Part shown: positions 1-8,569 of the stretch, in pieces
Position numbering within the stretch: position 1 is the first letter of the stretch
Layout of the letters: the number at the start of each line of letters is the position of its first letter
Assembly: GCF_014982715.1 (NCBI RefSeq)
Contig: NZ_JADCJY010000001.1
Coordinates: forward strand, 930,001 to 994,000
Reading direction: 5' to 3'
DNA length: 64,000 nt
Origin: Gallalistipes aquisgranensis
Lineage (GTDB): Bacteria; Bacteroidota; Bacteroidia; Bacteroidales; Rikenellaceae
Translations under genes and position numbers: made by a program
The notes under the pieces: generated by a model
The model's database searches: none
Told to the model about the DNA's origin: nothing
What the model saw: the letters and a program-made list of their open reading frames with translations, nothing else

Positions 1-188
1 TCCGCGGCTTGGGCGAGTTGCAGAAACGGGTGGATTCGGGTGAGATGAAAGTGGCTTTCGCTCTGTATCCCGTTTCGATGAAACAGTTGATAGATATTGC
101 CGATACAGGTAATATCATGCCTCCCAAGACCACGTGGTTCGAGCCCAAGCTGCGTTCCGGCGTGGTGATCCACTCTTTTGAGGAATAA
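1..188 (+). CDS. DUF1015 family protein, C-terminal end (5' truncated)
   Basis: The reading frame enters from the left edge (first full codon at 3) and stops at TAA 186-188. About 61 residues are visible. The stretch NIMPPKTTWFEPKLRSG followed by a short tail is the usual C-terminal signature of the DUF1015 family, whose biochemical role is not established. The rest of the gene lies outside the window, so length and start cannot be judged. A terminator follows 25 bases later, so this is the last gene of its transcript. Confidence 0.8.
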   Translation, partial: RGLGELQKRVDSGEMKVAFALYPVSMKQLIDIADTGNIMPPKTTWFEPKLRSGVVIHSFEE

Positions 189-212
189 TATTTCATCGAA
201 GTTATCGAACCG

Positions 213-245
213 ACAGCCCGCGACATTGTGCCGCGGGCTGTTTCT
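213..245 (+). terminator. Rho-independent terminator
   Basis: Perfect 10-bp stem, ACAGCCCGCG (213-222) with CGCGGGCTGT (232-241), loop of 9, then TTTCTTT. It closes the DUF1015 transcript. Confidence 0.8.
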
Positions 246-372
246 TTGAAGTAGAGGATACGAAACTTTCCTGAAACATATGGCTGGAAGTAAATCCGAT
301 AGCTTCCCGAAAGATTTTTTAGGCATTGTAAAAAAATCTTGCTTTTAAATAATAAATATCACGATATAATAT

Positions 373-380
373 TATATTTG
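373..380 (+). promoter_or_regulatory. Bacteroidota -7 element for the kor operon
   Basis: TATATTTG matches the TAnnTTTG consensus of the Bacteroidota primary sigma factor and lies 42 bases before the first start codon of the oxidoreductase operon. No convincing -33 TTTG is seen at the usual distance. Its 3' half is inside the left arm of the inverted repeat at 376-410. Confidence 0.55.
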
Positions 381-410
381 TAAAGGAAAGAATAGGAATC
401 CTTTACAAAT
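376..410 (+). repeat. 12-bp perfect inverted repeat in kor leader
   Basis: ATTTGTAAAGGA (376-387) and TCCTTTACAAAT (399-410) are exact reverse complements around an 11-base spacer. The left arm covers the end of the -7 element and the right arm ends 11 bases before the start codon at 422. It could be a dimeric regulator site over the transcription start or an mRNA hairpin near the translation start; there is no T-run, so it is not a terminator. Confidence 0.7.
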
Positions 411-421
411 CGTAATATATT

Positions 422-652
422 ATGGCTAAAATCAAGGGAAGTATAATTGTCGACCGGGAGCGTTGCAAGGGTTGCGATGTCTGTGTCGTTTCGTGCCCGT
501 TCGGAGTGCTGAAGCTGTCTGCCGAAGTGAACTCCAAGGGGTACAACTATTCCTTTATGGCTAATCCGGATGCCTGTACGGGCTGTGCAAGTTGTGCCGT
601 GATCTGTCCCGACAGCTGTATTACCGTATATCGGCAGAAGGCATCAAATTAA
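422..652 (+). CDS. 4Fe-4S ferredoxin-like subunit of 2-oxoacid oxidoreductase
   Basis: A 76-residue di-cluster ferredoxin. Two Cys motifs are visible: CKGCDVCVVSCP near residues 16-27 and CTGCASCAVICP near 52-63, each able to ligate a [4Fe-4S] cluster. It is the delta-type subunit carrying electrons from the thiamine-dependent subunits. It opens a tight four-gene operon (9 bases before the alpha subunit). No clear Shine-Dalgarno sequence is present, which is usual in Bacteroidota. Confidence 0.9.
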   Translation: MAKIKGSIIVDRERCKGCDVCVVSCPFGVLKLSAEVNSKGYNYSFMANPDACTGCASCAVICPDSCITVYRQKASN

Positions 653-661
653 GTAGGTTGT

Positions 662-1750
662 ATGGAAGAGGTAAAATTAATGAAAGGGAACGAGGTGGTC
701 GCCGAGGCGGCCGTCCGTTCGGGTTGCGACGGTTATTTCGGCTATCCTATCACTCCGCAGACGGAAATCATCGAAACGCTTATGGAAATGCGTCCGTGGG
801 AGACGACCGGCATGGTCGTGTTGCAGGCGGAGAGTGAAACGGCCTCGATCAATATGGTGTACGGGGGGGCTTCCTGCGGCAAACGGGTGATGACCTCTTC
901 GTCCAGCCCGGGGATCAGTTTGATGGCTGAGGGTTTGAGTTATCTGGCGGGGGCCGAATTGCCCTGTGTTGTGGTGAACGTTTCCCGCGGAGGGCCCGGA
1001 CTGGGGACGATCCAGCCTTCGCAGAGCGACTATTTTCAGGCTACGAAGGCTGCGGGACACGGTGATTTCCATCTGATCGTATTGGCTCCTAATTCGGTGC
1101 AGGAGATGTATGATTTCGTATTCGACGGTTTCGACCTGGCTTTCAAATACCGAAATCCCGTCATGATCCTGACCGACGGTCTGATTGGGCAGATGATGGA
1201 GAAGGTGGTGCTCGGCCGCCAGCGTCCCCGTATGACGGACGAATATATCGCCGAACATTACGGTGATTGGGCGTTGACCGGAAAGAGGGGGCGCCATCGC
1301 AATATCATCACTTCGCTGGAGTTGGAACCGCATGTGCAGGAAGAACGGAATCACCGGCTCCAGGCCAAATATGCGGCGGTCAAAGCCAATGAAGTGCGTT
1401 ACGAGGCCCGGATGTGCGACGACGCTGATTACGTGATCGTGGCATACGGCTGTTCTTCGCGTATTTGTGCGAAAGTGATCGAGATGGCCCGGGAAGATGG
1501 ATATAAGGTCGGGCTTCTGCGTCCGATTACGTTGTACCCCTTCCCGACGGAAACGCTCCGCGTGATGGCTGAACACGTAAAGGGATTTCTCGCCGTGGAA
1601 CTTAGTGCGGGACAGATGGTCGAGGATGTTCGTCTGAGCGTAGGCAGCAACGTGTTGGTGGAGCACTACGGCCGTTACGGCGGGATGGTGCACTCCCCTT
1701 CCGAGGTGTACGATGCATTGAAAGAGAAGATAATCAGTAAATTGAAATAA
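662..1750 (+). CDS. 2-oxoacid:ferredoxin oxidoreductase alpha subunit (VorB/KorA type)
   Basis: A 362-residue alpha subunit of a 2-oxoacid:ferredoxin oxidoreductase. The N-terminal KGNEVVAEAAVRSGCDGYFG and PITPQTEI stretches are typical of the pyrimidine-binding domain of VorB/KorA proteins; a second Rossmann-like domain follows from about residue 250. The family oxidatively decarboxylates 2-oxoglutarate or branched-chain 2-oxoacids to acyl-CoA, reducing ferredoxin; the reverse direction can also run. The substrate cannot be read from sequence alone. The beta subunit gene starts 2 bases after the stop. Confidence 0.9.
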   Translation: MEEVKLMKGNEVVAEAAVRSGCDGYFGYPITPQTEIIETLMEMRPWETTGMVVLQAESETASINMVYGGASCGKRVMTSSSSPGISLMAEGLSYLAGAELPCVVVNVSRGGPGLGTIQPSQSDYFQATKAAGHGDFHLIVLAPNSVQEMYDFVFDGFDLAFKYRNPVMILTDGLIGQMMEKVVLGRQRPRMTDEYIAEHYGDWALTGKRGRHRNIITSLELEPHVQEERNHRLQAKYAAVKANEVRYEARMCDDADYVIVAYGCSSRICAKVIEMAREDGYKVGLLRPITLYPFPTETLRVMAEHVKGFLAVELSAGQMVEDVRLSVGSNVLVEHYGRYGGMVHSPSEVYDALKEKIISKLK

Positions 1751-1752
1751 CT

Positions 1753-2517
1753 ATGGCTGAGTTTCAGGTTGAAATGAAAGATGAAAACCGGGTGTATGCC
1801 AAGCCTCGTTTGCTGACCGACAATGTGATGCATTATTGCCCGGGATGCAGCCACGGGACGATTCACAAGTTGGTGGCGGAGGTGATCGAAGAGATGGGGC
1901 TTGAGGAACGGAGCATAGGTGTATCTCCGGTAGGTTGCTCGGTGTTCGCTTACAACTATATCGACATAGACTGGGCCGAGGCGGCCCACGGTCGTGCTGC
2001 TGCAGTGGCTACGGCTATAAAAAGGCTGAACCCTTCGAAATTGGTCTTCACCTATCAGGGTGACGGTGACTTGGCTGCTATCGGTACGGGCGAGACGATT
2101 CATGCCTGCAACCGGGGCGACAACATCACGATCATTTTCGTAAACAATGCCATATACGGTATGACGGGCGGCCAGATGGCTCCCACTACCCTGTTGGGCA
2201 TGAAAACGGCGACCACTCCCTATGGCCGCGACGCCGCATTGAACGGTTATCCCTACAAGATCGCCAATATGATCACGCAGCTCGAAGGAGTCAGCTATGT
2301 GACCCGTCAGAGCGTTCATACTCCTGCGGCTGTCCGCAAGGCGAAAAAGGCGCTTCGCCATGCGTTCGAAAAGTCGATGGAAGGGAAAGGAGTGTCGTTC
2401 ATCGAATTCGTTGCCACGTGCAACAGCGGATGGAAACTGACCCCCGTTGCTGCCAATCAATGGATGGAGGAGCATATGTTCCCATTTTATCCTCTGGGAG
2501 ATTTAAAAGACATTTAG
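1753..2517 (+). CDS. 2-oxoacid:ferredoxin oxidoreductase beta subunit (TPP binding)
   Basis: A 254-residue thiamine diphosphate-binding subunit. HYCPGCSHG near residue 28 and the GDGDLAAIGTGE...NNAIYGMTGGQ segment near residues 98-140 form the TPP/Mg2+ motif of KorB/VorA proteins. With the preceding subunit it makes the active site. The next gene begins 4 bases after its stop, so all four subunits should be made from one message. Confidence 0.92.
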   Translation: MAEFQVEMKDENRVYAKPRLLTDNVMHYCPGCSHGTIHKLVAEVIEEMGLEERSIGVSPVGCSVFAYNYIDIDWAEAAHGRAAAVATAIKRLNPSKLVFTYQGDGDLAAIGTGETIHACNRGDNITIIFVNNAIYGMTGGQMAPTTLLGMKTATTPYGRDAALNGYPYKIANMITQLEGVSYVTRQSVHTPAAVRKAKKALRHAFEKSMEGKGVSFIEFVATCNSGWKLTPVAANQWMEEHMFPFYPLGDLKDI

Positions 2518-2521
2518 CCTT

Positions 2522-3073
2522 ATGAAAGAAGAGTTGATTATAGCAGGATTCGGAGGGCAGGGAGTGCTCTCGATGGGGAAAATTCTGGCCTATTCGGGTG
2601 TGATGCAGAATTACGAAGTAAGTTGGATGCCCTCTTACGGTCCGGAGATGCGGGGCGGTACCGCTAATGTGACGGTTATGATCAGCGACCGGCCGATCTC
2701 TTCCCCGATCGCTCACGATTACGATACGGCAATCATTCTCAACCAGCAGAGTATGGACAAGTTCGAAGAGAGGGTTAAGCCGGGGGGCGTACTGATTTAT
2801 GACACCAACGGCATCGTCCGGCATCCTGTACGTAAAGATATTCGCATCTATACGATCGACGCGACGGCCGAGGCCGCACGGATGGGAAATTCCCGTCTGT
2901 TCAATACGATGATTTTGGGCGGATATCTGAAAGTACGTCCCGTGGTTACGCTGGAGAACGTATTCAAAGGATTGGAGAAATCGTTGCCTGAGCGGGCGCA
3001 CAAGAGTTTGCCCGCCAATCAGGAGGCGATCCGGATCGGTATGGGATTGATTAAAGAACACGAGGCGGAATAA
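2522..3073 (+). CDS. 2-oxoacid:ferredoxin oxidoreductase gamma subunit
   Basis: A 183-residue gamma subunit, thought to bind CoA in this family. The N-terminus IIAGFGGQGVLSMGKILAY and the PSYGPEMRGGTAN motif are diagnostic of the pyruvate/ketoisovalerate oxidoreductase gamma domain. Last gene of the operon; the terminator at 3108-3138 follows. Order is ferredoxin, alpha, beta, gamma with no CoA-ligase or transferase gene beside it. Confidence 0.92.
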   Translation: MKEELIIAGFGGQGVLSMGKILAYSGVMQNYEVSWMPSYGPEMRGGTANVTVMISDRPISSPIAHDYDTAIILNQQSMDKFEERVKPGGVLIYDTNGIVRHPVRKDIRIYTIDATAEAARMGNSRLFNTMILGGYLKVRPVVTLENVFKGLEKSLPERAHKSLPANQEAIRIGMGLIKEHEAE

Positions 3074-3107
3074 CAGACGCTCGTGTTGGTTTACAGATTA
3101 AGGTGAA

Positions 3108-3138
3108 AACGTCCCGACAATATGGTCGGGACGTTTTT
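3108..3138. terminator. Bidirectional terminator between kor operon and fmt
   Basis: Stem CGTCCCGAC (3110-3118) and GTCGGGACG (3125-3133) with loop of 6, flanked by AAAA on the left and TTTTT on the right, so it can work for both convergent transcripts. Confidence 0.85.
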
Positions 3139-3217
3139 GTTACGGGGATTGCATACACCCGAGGGTACATACCGGAAAGGAGAACGAAAATGATTTTTGC
3201 AGAACGTCTCCGAATGG

Positions 3218-4198
3218 CTATTCGAAGCGACAGTTCTCTATCCCCTTGAATCCCCGCAGGAACTCTTCCGTCTTCATCCGTTTCTTTCCGGCCATCTGTA
3301 GTTCTCCGATCAGAATATAACCGTCGGCACAAGTTGTTTTCAAATATTTTTTCCCGTCGGTGAACAGCATGCCCGGCGGGTGGGAATGAATGGCCCGTTC
3401 GAAACGGACCTCGTATATTTTTACATTCGAAGATTCTTGAGTCCCGCTCAATGCGCTCCACGCGGCCGGATAGGGCGATAGACCCCGAACCAGATTGCGG
3501 ATATTTTCTCCGGTTTCACTCCAGTCGATCCGGCAGTCGTCTTTGAAAATTTTTGGAGCCTCTTTGAGCAATCCTTTTTCGCTTTCGGGTTGTACGATCG
3601 GACGTGCGGTTCCTGCGGCGATTGCTTCTACAGTCTCCGTTACCAGTTCGACACCCGCGTTCATCAGCTTGTCGTGGAGTGTCCCGGCGTTGTCTTCCGG
3701 AGAGATCGCCACTTCGTGCTGTCCCAGTATATCCCCCTTGTCGATTTCGTGGTTGAGCATGAAGGTCGTTACTCCCGTACGGTTTTCTCCGTTGATAAGC
3801 GCCCAATTGATCGGCGCAGCGCCCCGGTATTGGGGAAGCAGTGAGGCGTGCAGATTGAACGTACCTAAACGTGGGGAACTCCAGATGATTTCAGGCAACA
3901 TGCGGAATGCGATTACAATCGCGAGGTCGGCGTTGAGAGCCCGGAACTGCGCCACGAATTCGGGATTTTTTAGCTTTTCGGGCTGGAGAACCGGAATTCC
4001 GGCCTCTTTGGCGTACCGTTTCACGGCACTCTCCTGCAGTTTCAGTCCCCGGCCGGCCGGTTTGTCCGGCATGGTGATGACCGAAACGACCTGATACCCC
4101 TCTTCGACCAGTCGGCGCAGGGGTGCTACGGCGAAATCGGGAGTGCCCATATATACGATGCGAAGTCCCTTTCCGGGAGTGGCCGGACGATCCGTCAT
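3218..4198 (-). CDS. fmt: Methionyl-tRNA formyltransferase
   Basis: Transfers a formyl group from 10-formyl-THF to initiator Met-tRNA. From the ATG at 4198 the protein has 326 residues, normal for Fmt. It begins MTDRPATPGKGLRIVYMGTPDFAV; the catalytic region reads NLHASLLPQYRGAAPINWALING, followed by the GVTTFMLNHEIDKGDIL segment. A longer frame runs up to 4276, but it would overlap the ribBA coding region by 65 bases and adds no family-like sequence, so 4198 is preferred. It is 13 bases downstream of ribBA and last in a four-gene minus-strand operon. Confidence 0.95.
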   Translation of the reverse strand: MTDRPATPGKGLRIVYMGTPDFAVAPLRRLVEEGYQVVSVITMPDKPAGRGLKLQESAVKRYAKEAGIPVLQPEKLKNPEFVAQFRALNADLAIVIAFRMLPEIIWSSPRLGTFNLHASLLPQYRGAAPINWALINGENRTGVTTFMLNHEIDKGDILGQHEVAISPEDNAGTLHDKLMNAGVELVTETVEAIAAGTARPIVQPESEKGLLKEAPKIFKDDCRIDWSETGENIRNLVRGLSPYPAAWSALSGTQESSNVKIYEVRFERAIHSHPPGMLFTDGKKYLKTTCADGYILIGELQMAGKKRMKTEEFLRGFKGIENCRFE

Positions 4199-4211
4199 GG
4201 TTCCTGTCGGT

Positions 4212-5435
4212 TTAATGTTTGAATAATCCGAGCGTATGCCCCATTTCCACCTCTTTGGTCTCGAGATATTTTTCATTGTACTTGTTGGGGGGAATGACGA
4301 TCGGCACGTTTTCCACGATCGAGAGCCCGTATCCTTCCAGTCCTGCGCGCTTGAGCGGATTGTTGGTCATCAGCTTCATCTTGGTGATGCCCAGTTCGCG
4401 CAGAATGCTGGCCCCTACTCCATAATCGCGCTCGTCGACCTGGAATCCCAGTTTCAGATTGGCTTCGGCCGTATTGTAACCCTGTTCCTGCAGTTTGTAT
4501 GCCTGCAATTTGTTGAAAAGCCCGATTCCCCTGCCCTCCTGATTGAGGTAGACGATAGCGCCTTTCCCCTCTTTTTCAATCATGGCCATCGCTTCGTGAA
4601 GCTGACGGCCGCAGTCGCAGCGGTACGATCCGAAAATATCTCCCGTTACGCAGGATGAGTGTACCCGCACCAGTACCGGTTCGTCGGGTTTCCACTCCCC
4701 TTTGGTCAGAGCGATGTGTTCCAGTCCGTTGCTTTTCTGGCGGAACGAGGTCGCCTTGAACATGCCCCATTCTGTGGGCATTTCTACCTGGTCGCCTTTT
4801 TCCACGATAGATTCGGTTTTGAGCCTGTATGCGATGATATCGGCGATGGTGACGATTTTCAGCCCGAATTTCTTGGCGATTTCCAGCAGTTGCGGCATGC
4901 GGGCCATCGAACCGTCTTCATTCATGATCTCGATCAGCGCCCCCCCCACTTTCAGACCCGCCATACGGGTCAGATCGACGACGGCTTCGGTATGTCCCGG
5001 ACGGCGCAGAACGCCCCGGTTCCGGGCCCTGAGCGGAAAGATGTGACCGGGACGTCCCAGGTCCGAAGGTTTCGTGTCGGGATCGACCAGCGCCCGGATC
5101 GTAGCCGCCCGGTCATTCGAGGAGACTCCCGTGGTGCATCCGTTTCCCAAAAGATCGACCGATACGGTGAAGGGGGTGCCCAACAGCGACGTGTTGTTGC
5201 CCACCATCATGTCGAGTTCCAGTTCCCGGCAACGCTCTTCGGTGAGCGGAGCGCACATCACCCCCCGGCCGTTATGAAGCATGAAGTTGACGATTTCCGG
5301 GGTGATCTTTTCTCCGGCGACGATGAAGTCGCCTTCGTTTTCCCTGTCCTCGTCGTCGACGACGATCAGTACCCGACCGGCCCGGATCTCCTCAAGGGCC
5401 TCTTCCACGGTATTTGTCAGTTTCTTTTCAGTCAT
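4212..5435 (-). CDS. ribBA: Bifunctional DHBP synthase / GTP cyclohydrolase II
   Basis: A 407-residue fusion that starts both branches of riboflavin synthesis: ribulose 5-phosphate to 3,4-dihydroxy-2-butanone 4-phosphate (N-terminal Rib[19 protein letters not shown] near residue 27) and GTP to the diaminopyrimidinone phosphate (C-terminal RibA). The RibA zinc-binding cysteines are in [18 protein letters not shown] and the NQEGRGIGL motif follows. Both halves look intact. No other rib gene is in the window and no FMN-riboswitch-like structure is apparent upstream; the gene lies inside the operon behind lptF. Confidence 0.96.
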   Translation of the reverse strand: MTEKKLTNTVEEALEEIRAGRVLIVVDDEDRENEGDFIVAGEKITPEIVNFMLHNGRGVMCAPLTEERCRELELDMMVGNNTSLLGTPFTVSVDLLGNGCTTGVSSNDRAATIRALVDPDTKPSDLGRPGHIFPLRARNRGVLRRPGHTEAVVDLTRMAGLKVGGALIEIMNEDGSMARMPQLLEIAKKFGLKIVTIADIIAYRLKTESIVEKGDQVEMPTEWGMFKATSFRQKSNGLEHIALTKGEWKPDEPVLVRVHSSCVTGDIFGSYRCDCGRQLHEAMAMIEKEGKGAIVYLNQEGRGIGLFNKLQAYKLQEQGYNTAEANLKLGFQVDERDYGVGASILRELGITKMKLMTNNPLKRAGLEGYGLSIVENVPIVIPPNKYNEKYLETKEVEMGHTLGLFKH

Positions 5436-5444
5436 GGTCGTATG

Positions 5445-6896
5445 TTATTTTTTTCTTTTATGCAGTGTCGAAAGAAATGCTTTCAGTTTTCGGTAGTGTA
5501 CGATGTACCACTCGGCGTTGAAGAGGTTGGAGTCGTTGGTAGCCTTGTAGGTGAGGAAGATCGAGATCGGAAGCAGGATGAATGTCGAAATCCACATTCC
5601 GGCGAAGCTGCCCCACGAACCTTCCCGGGCCAGTTTCTCGCCCGTGATGCTGATGATATAATAGATCACGAAAAAGAGGACCGACACCACGATCGGCATC
5701 CCGAGTCCGCCCTTCCGGATAATGGCCCCCAGCGGGGCGCCGATCAGGAAAAAAATCATAATGGACACCGGCAGCGACATCTTGCGGTGCCATTCCACCT
5801 TGTAACGGTACAGTTGATTCAGCGCCTCTTTGGCACTTTGTTCGTCCATCGAAAAAAGACTGCGGGAATTGTTGGCCGTGATCCGGGCATCCTCCCACAG
5901 GCTTTTCCGTTCGTAAATGTCCATCTTGGCGATGGAATCTTCCAGCCGGACTTTCGGCTTACGGGAATTGTCGACCGGAACGGTATCCTGGGCGAGCGCC
6001 TTGTCGTGCGTGAAAATATAGTTTTTCAACAGGGGTTCGTAAGAACTGTTGGCGGATTTGGATGTGACGATTTCGAGGGAATCTATGCCTTGCGTCAGTT
6101 CAGCGATATTCTTGGTTTGGCTGTTGTTGAACATTTCGGTGTCTGTCCGTTCGAAATCGAATCCGGACAAAGGGATCACACCGTTCTGTTCGGTGAAAAA
6201 ATGGTGGCGCAGGGCGCTTTTGTCGAACCACTGGTAGTTGCGGGTCTCTTCGTACGTCTGTCCGTTGTAAAGAGTGACTAACAGGTATTTCTTGTCGTCC
6301 GAGAGTCGGATATAGCCCGAGTCGGCCAGCGTGGTAGTCATGTTTCCGTTCAGGTCGCGGGTGTCGTAGATCAGAATGTCGGTCAGCAGCTTGGTCTCGG
6401 GATGCTGCTTGTCGACCCGGATGCTCATGTTGTCGATCCCGTTGAAAAAGATACCGTCCTTGAATTCGATCGACTGTTTCTGCTGGCGTATGTCGTAGAT
6501 CAGTGCATAGATTTTTTTTGTCGAGTACGGCACGAGGTTGTTGGCGACGAAAAAACTCGCTACGGCGATAATGCCGATAACGATCGTCAGGGGCTTCATG
6601 ATGCGGGGCAGCGACATGCCGGCCGATTTGAGCGCCAGCAACTCATAGTTCTCCCCCAGATTGCCCATGGTCATGATAGCGGCCAGAAGCGTGGCCAGCG
6701 GCAATCCCATCGGGATCAGCGTGGCCGCCGCATACATCATCAATTCGAAAATGACACTGGTGTCGAGCCCCTTGCCGACCAGTTCGTCGATATACCGCCA
6801 CATGAACTGCATGATCAGCACGAACATCACGATGAAGAACGTGAGGACCATCGGGCCCAAATAGGACTTCAGGATGAATTTGTGGACGGTTTTCAT
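5445..6896 (-). CDS. LptF/LptG family lipopolysaccharide-export permease
   Basis: A 483-residue YjgP/YjgQ-family inner-membrane protein. Three membrane segments precede residue 120 (one at about 10-35, then two around 55-115), then a large periplasmic region (about 120-370), then three C-terminal helices (MIFFLIGAPLGAIIRKGGLGMPIVVSVLFF and onward). This is the LptF/LptG layout, somewhat longer than the E. coli proteins. The family extracts LPS from the inner membrane with LptB and hands it to LptC. Whether this copy is F or G cannot be told; a partner is not in the window. It starts 1 base after the ABC permease stop. Confidence 0.88.
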   Translation of the reverse strand: MKTVHKFILKSYLGPMVLTFFIVMFVLIMQFMWRYIDELVGKGLDTSVIFELMMYAAATLIPMGLPLATLLAAIMTMGNLGENYELLALKSAGMSLPRIMKPLTIVIGIIAVASFFVANNLVPYSTKKIYALIYDIRQQKQSIEFKDGIFFNGIDNMSIRVDKQHPETKLLTDILIYDTRDLNGNMTTTLADSGYIRLSDDKKYLLVTLYNGQTYEETRNYQWFDKSALRHHFFTEQNGVIPLSGFDFERTDTEMFNNSQTKNIAELTQGIDSLEIVTSKSANSSYEPLLKNYIFTHDKALAQDTVPVDNSRKPKVRLEDSIAKMDIYERKSLWEDARITANNSRSLFSMDEQSAKEALNQLYRYKVEWHRKMSLPVSIMIFFLIGAPLGAIIRKGGLGMPIVVSVLFFVIYYIISITGEKLAREGSWGSFAGMWISTFILLPISIFLTYKATNDSNLFNAEWYIVHYRKLKAFLSTLHKRKK

Positions 6897-6897
6897 G

Positions 6898-7722
6898 CTA
6901 AGGCTTCAGACTTTTGCAGCACAAAGGTAATAGTTTTACCACAATAAGCGTAAGGGTGAGTGCAAATATTGTGGCGGCCCCCGCAGGAATGTTGAACTCG
7001 TAGCTGAAATAGAGCCCCGTGAGATTGCCGAGCGTCGCTACGACTGCCGCCCACCACGTAATTTTTCGGTAGGATTTGCTGAGCGTATTGACGATGACCG
7101 GAGGGATGGTAAGCAGGGAAATCAACAGAACGATACCGACCGTCCGGATCGACAGGACGATTGTCAGGGCGACCAATACTGCCATAAAATAGGAGATAGT
7201 CCGTGTCGGAATGCCTTGGCTGCGTGCGAATTCCCGGTCGAACGCCACGTACATGACGGGGCGCAGGGCCAGCAGGAAAAGAAGCAGGATTACCACGTCG
7301 AGCCCCGCCAATGCCAGAATGTCTCCGTCGGTGACGGTCAGAATATTGCCGAACAGGAAACTCATCAGATTGGGTGCATATCCTGGTGTCAGGTAGATGA
7401 AAATGATACCGATGGCCATGCCTACCGACCAGACGATGCCGATGGCCGAATCTTCCCGCATCCGGCCCCGGTCCGAGGCCGTTTCGATTCCCAGGGCGGA
7501 CAGAACGGCGAACACCAGTGCGCCCAGAATGGGATTCCACCCCATATAATATGCGATGCCGATACCGCCGAACGAAGAATGAGTGATCCCTCCGCTCAGA
7601 AAAACCAGTCGTCGGCAGACCACGTAGGTTCCGATTATGCCGCAGGCTATTCCTGACAGCAGGCTGGCGAAAAGAGCGTTGGTAAGAAATTTGTACTGAA
7701 TTATTTCGTGAATGAAATCCAT
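6898..7722 (-). CDS. Metal ABC transporter permease (ZnuB/ABC-3 family)
   Basis: A 274-residue polytopic protein. The start (LFASLLSGIACGIIGTYVVCRR) and the following LSGGITHSSFGGIGI are typical of ABC-3 permeases, which import Zn, Mn or Fe ions. About eight membrane segments can be counted. The ATPase and binding-protein genes are not nearby, so metal specificity is unknown. It is the first gene of the minus-strand operon ending with fmt; a promoter lies at 7743-7750. Confidence 0.88.
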   Translation of the reverse strand: MDFIHEIIQYKFLTNALFASLLSGIACGIIGTYVVCRRLVFLSGGITHSSFGGIGIAYYMGWNPILGALVFAVLSALGIETASDRGRMREDSAIGIVWSVGMAIGIIFIYLTPGYAPNLMSFLFGNILTVTDGDILALAGLDVVILLLFLLALRPVMYVAFDREFARSQGIPTRTISYFMAVLVALTIVLSIRTVGIVLLISLLTIPPVIVNTLSKSYRKITWWAAVVATLGNLTGLYFSYEFNIPAGAATIFALTLTLIVVKLLPLCCKSLKP

Positions 7723-7742
7723 GCGGACAACGGTTAAGGCTG

Positions 7743-7750
7743 CAAATTTA
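7743..7750 (-). promoter_or_regulatory. -7 element of znuB-lptF-ribBA-fmt operon
   Basis: Read on the minus strand it is TAAATTTG (TAnnTTTG), 21 bases before the start codon at 7722. It is divergent from the plus-strand element at 7762-7769. Confidence 0.6.
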
Positions 7751-7761
7751 AGTTTTTTTTA

Positions 7762-7769
7762 TAACTTTG
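7762..7769 (+). promoter_or_regulatory. -7 element of DUF4369 lipoprotein gene
   Basis: TAACTTTG matches TAnnTTTG and lies 15 bases before the ATG at 7784, implying a very short leader. Confidence 0.6.
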
Positions 7770-7783
7770 GTGCCCCGGATTTT

Positions 7784-8473
7784 ATGAAAAAGTACTATCA
7801 AATAGCATTCCTTTTTGTCGTCGCGGCAACGGTTTTTCTCTCCTGCCGCGAAGAGCCGGAATATATCCGGGGGGACATCGTTAACCTTCCCGACGGAAAG
7901 GTGTATCTGCGTGTATGGGAGGGAACCCTGCGCACGGTAGACAGTACCCGTTCTGCCGGCGGCAGATTCAGTTTCGTGTTGCCGGATGTATTGCCCGATA
8001 TTTTTTATGTTCAGTTCGAAGGTTTTCCGGACTATTTTATTCCGGTGATCGTGGACGGAGAAGAGGTGGGCATCGGCGGTGATTTCAATTATCCCGACGA
8101 CGTGAAAGTGTCGGGTACGGCACCTAACGACGCATTGTGGGGTTATCGGGAATCGGTGCGTCGTTACGAAGTGATGCTTCGGGCCATTGGTCGTCAGCTG
8201 GAGGTTTACCGGACCGAAGAGATGGATTCGGTCGCCTATCGCGGGCTGCTTGTCAAAGAGGACAGCATAAAGCGTATCATGGCCGGTTTGCGGCGCGATT
8301 TCGTCCGGGCGCACCGAGGCAGCATCGTTTCCGCTTTTCTGATGGTGGCTACCCTGCCCGACTCCGCTTCCCGTGCCCAGATCGACTCGCTGATCGGAGA
8401 ACTCGATCCGACCATGGCCGACAATGCCTTCCTGCGCCGTCTTCACCGACGTCGGAATGCGGCAGTCCGTTAG
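7784..8473 (+). CDS. DUF4369-type lipoprotein
   Basis: Starts at MKKYYQIAFLFVVAATVFLSC, a lipoprotein signal with lipobox LSC (Cys21). An upstream in-frame ATG at 7712 would put the promoter inside the gene, so 7784 is chosen (229 residues). The region YIRGDIVNLPDGKVYLRVWEG...VDSTRSAGGRFSF fits the DUF4369 beta-sandwich found at the N-terminus of many Bacteroidota envelope proteins, often before a thioredoxin fold. Here no CxxC follows; the C-terminal half is helical and charged. Function unknown; probably outer- or inner-membrane-anchored in the periplasm. Confidence 0.75.
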   Translation: MKKYYQIAFLFVVAATVFLSCREEPEYIRGDIVNLPDGKVYLRVWEGTLRTVDSTRSAGGRFSFVLPDVLPDIFYVQFEGFPDYFIPVIVDGEEVGIGGDFNYPDDVKVSGTAPNDALWGYRESVRRYEVMLRAIGRQLEVYRTEEMDSVAYRGLLVKEDSIKRIMAGLRRDFVRAHRGSIVSAFLMVATLPDSASRAQIDSLIGELDPTMADNAFLRRLHRRRNAAVR

Positions 8474-8482
8474 TCCGCGGAT

Positions 8483-8514
8483 GTTGCGAATCCGCCATGC
8501 TTTTGTTACTTTCG
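8483..8514 (+). promoter_or_regulatory. Possible promoter of mtaB
   Basis: GTTG at 8483-8486, 20 bp, then TACTTTCG at 8507-8514, one mismatch from TAnnTTTG. It ends 55 bases before the mtaB start. Confidence 0.4.
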
Positions 8515-8569
8515 CACCGTATTGTTCAATCGTATCACTGCGACACGGTCGCATTTAAAGTTTCAGTGA

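Noticed and set aside
4199-4276. Longer N-terminus for fmt starting at 4276
   Set aside because: Would overlap ribBA coding sequence and adds 26 residues unlike any Fmt start.
4659-6281. Open frame of 540 codons on the plus strand opposite ribBA and lptF
   Set aside because: It is a mirror of minus-strand codon use: it spans two clear genes and their boundary, with composition rich in His, Arg, Asp and Gly, and resembles no family.
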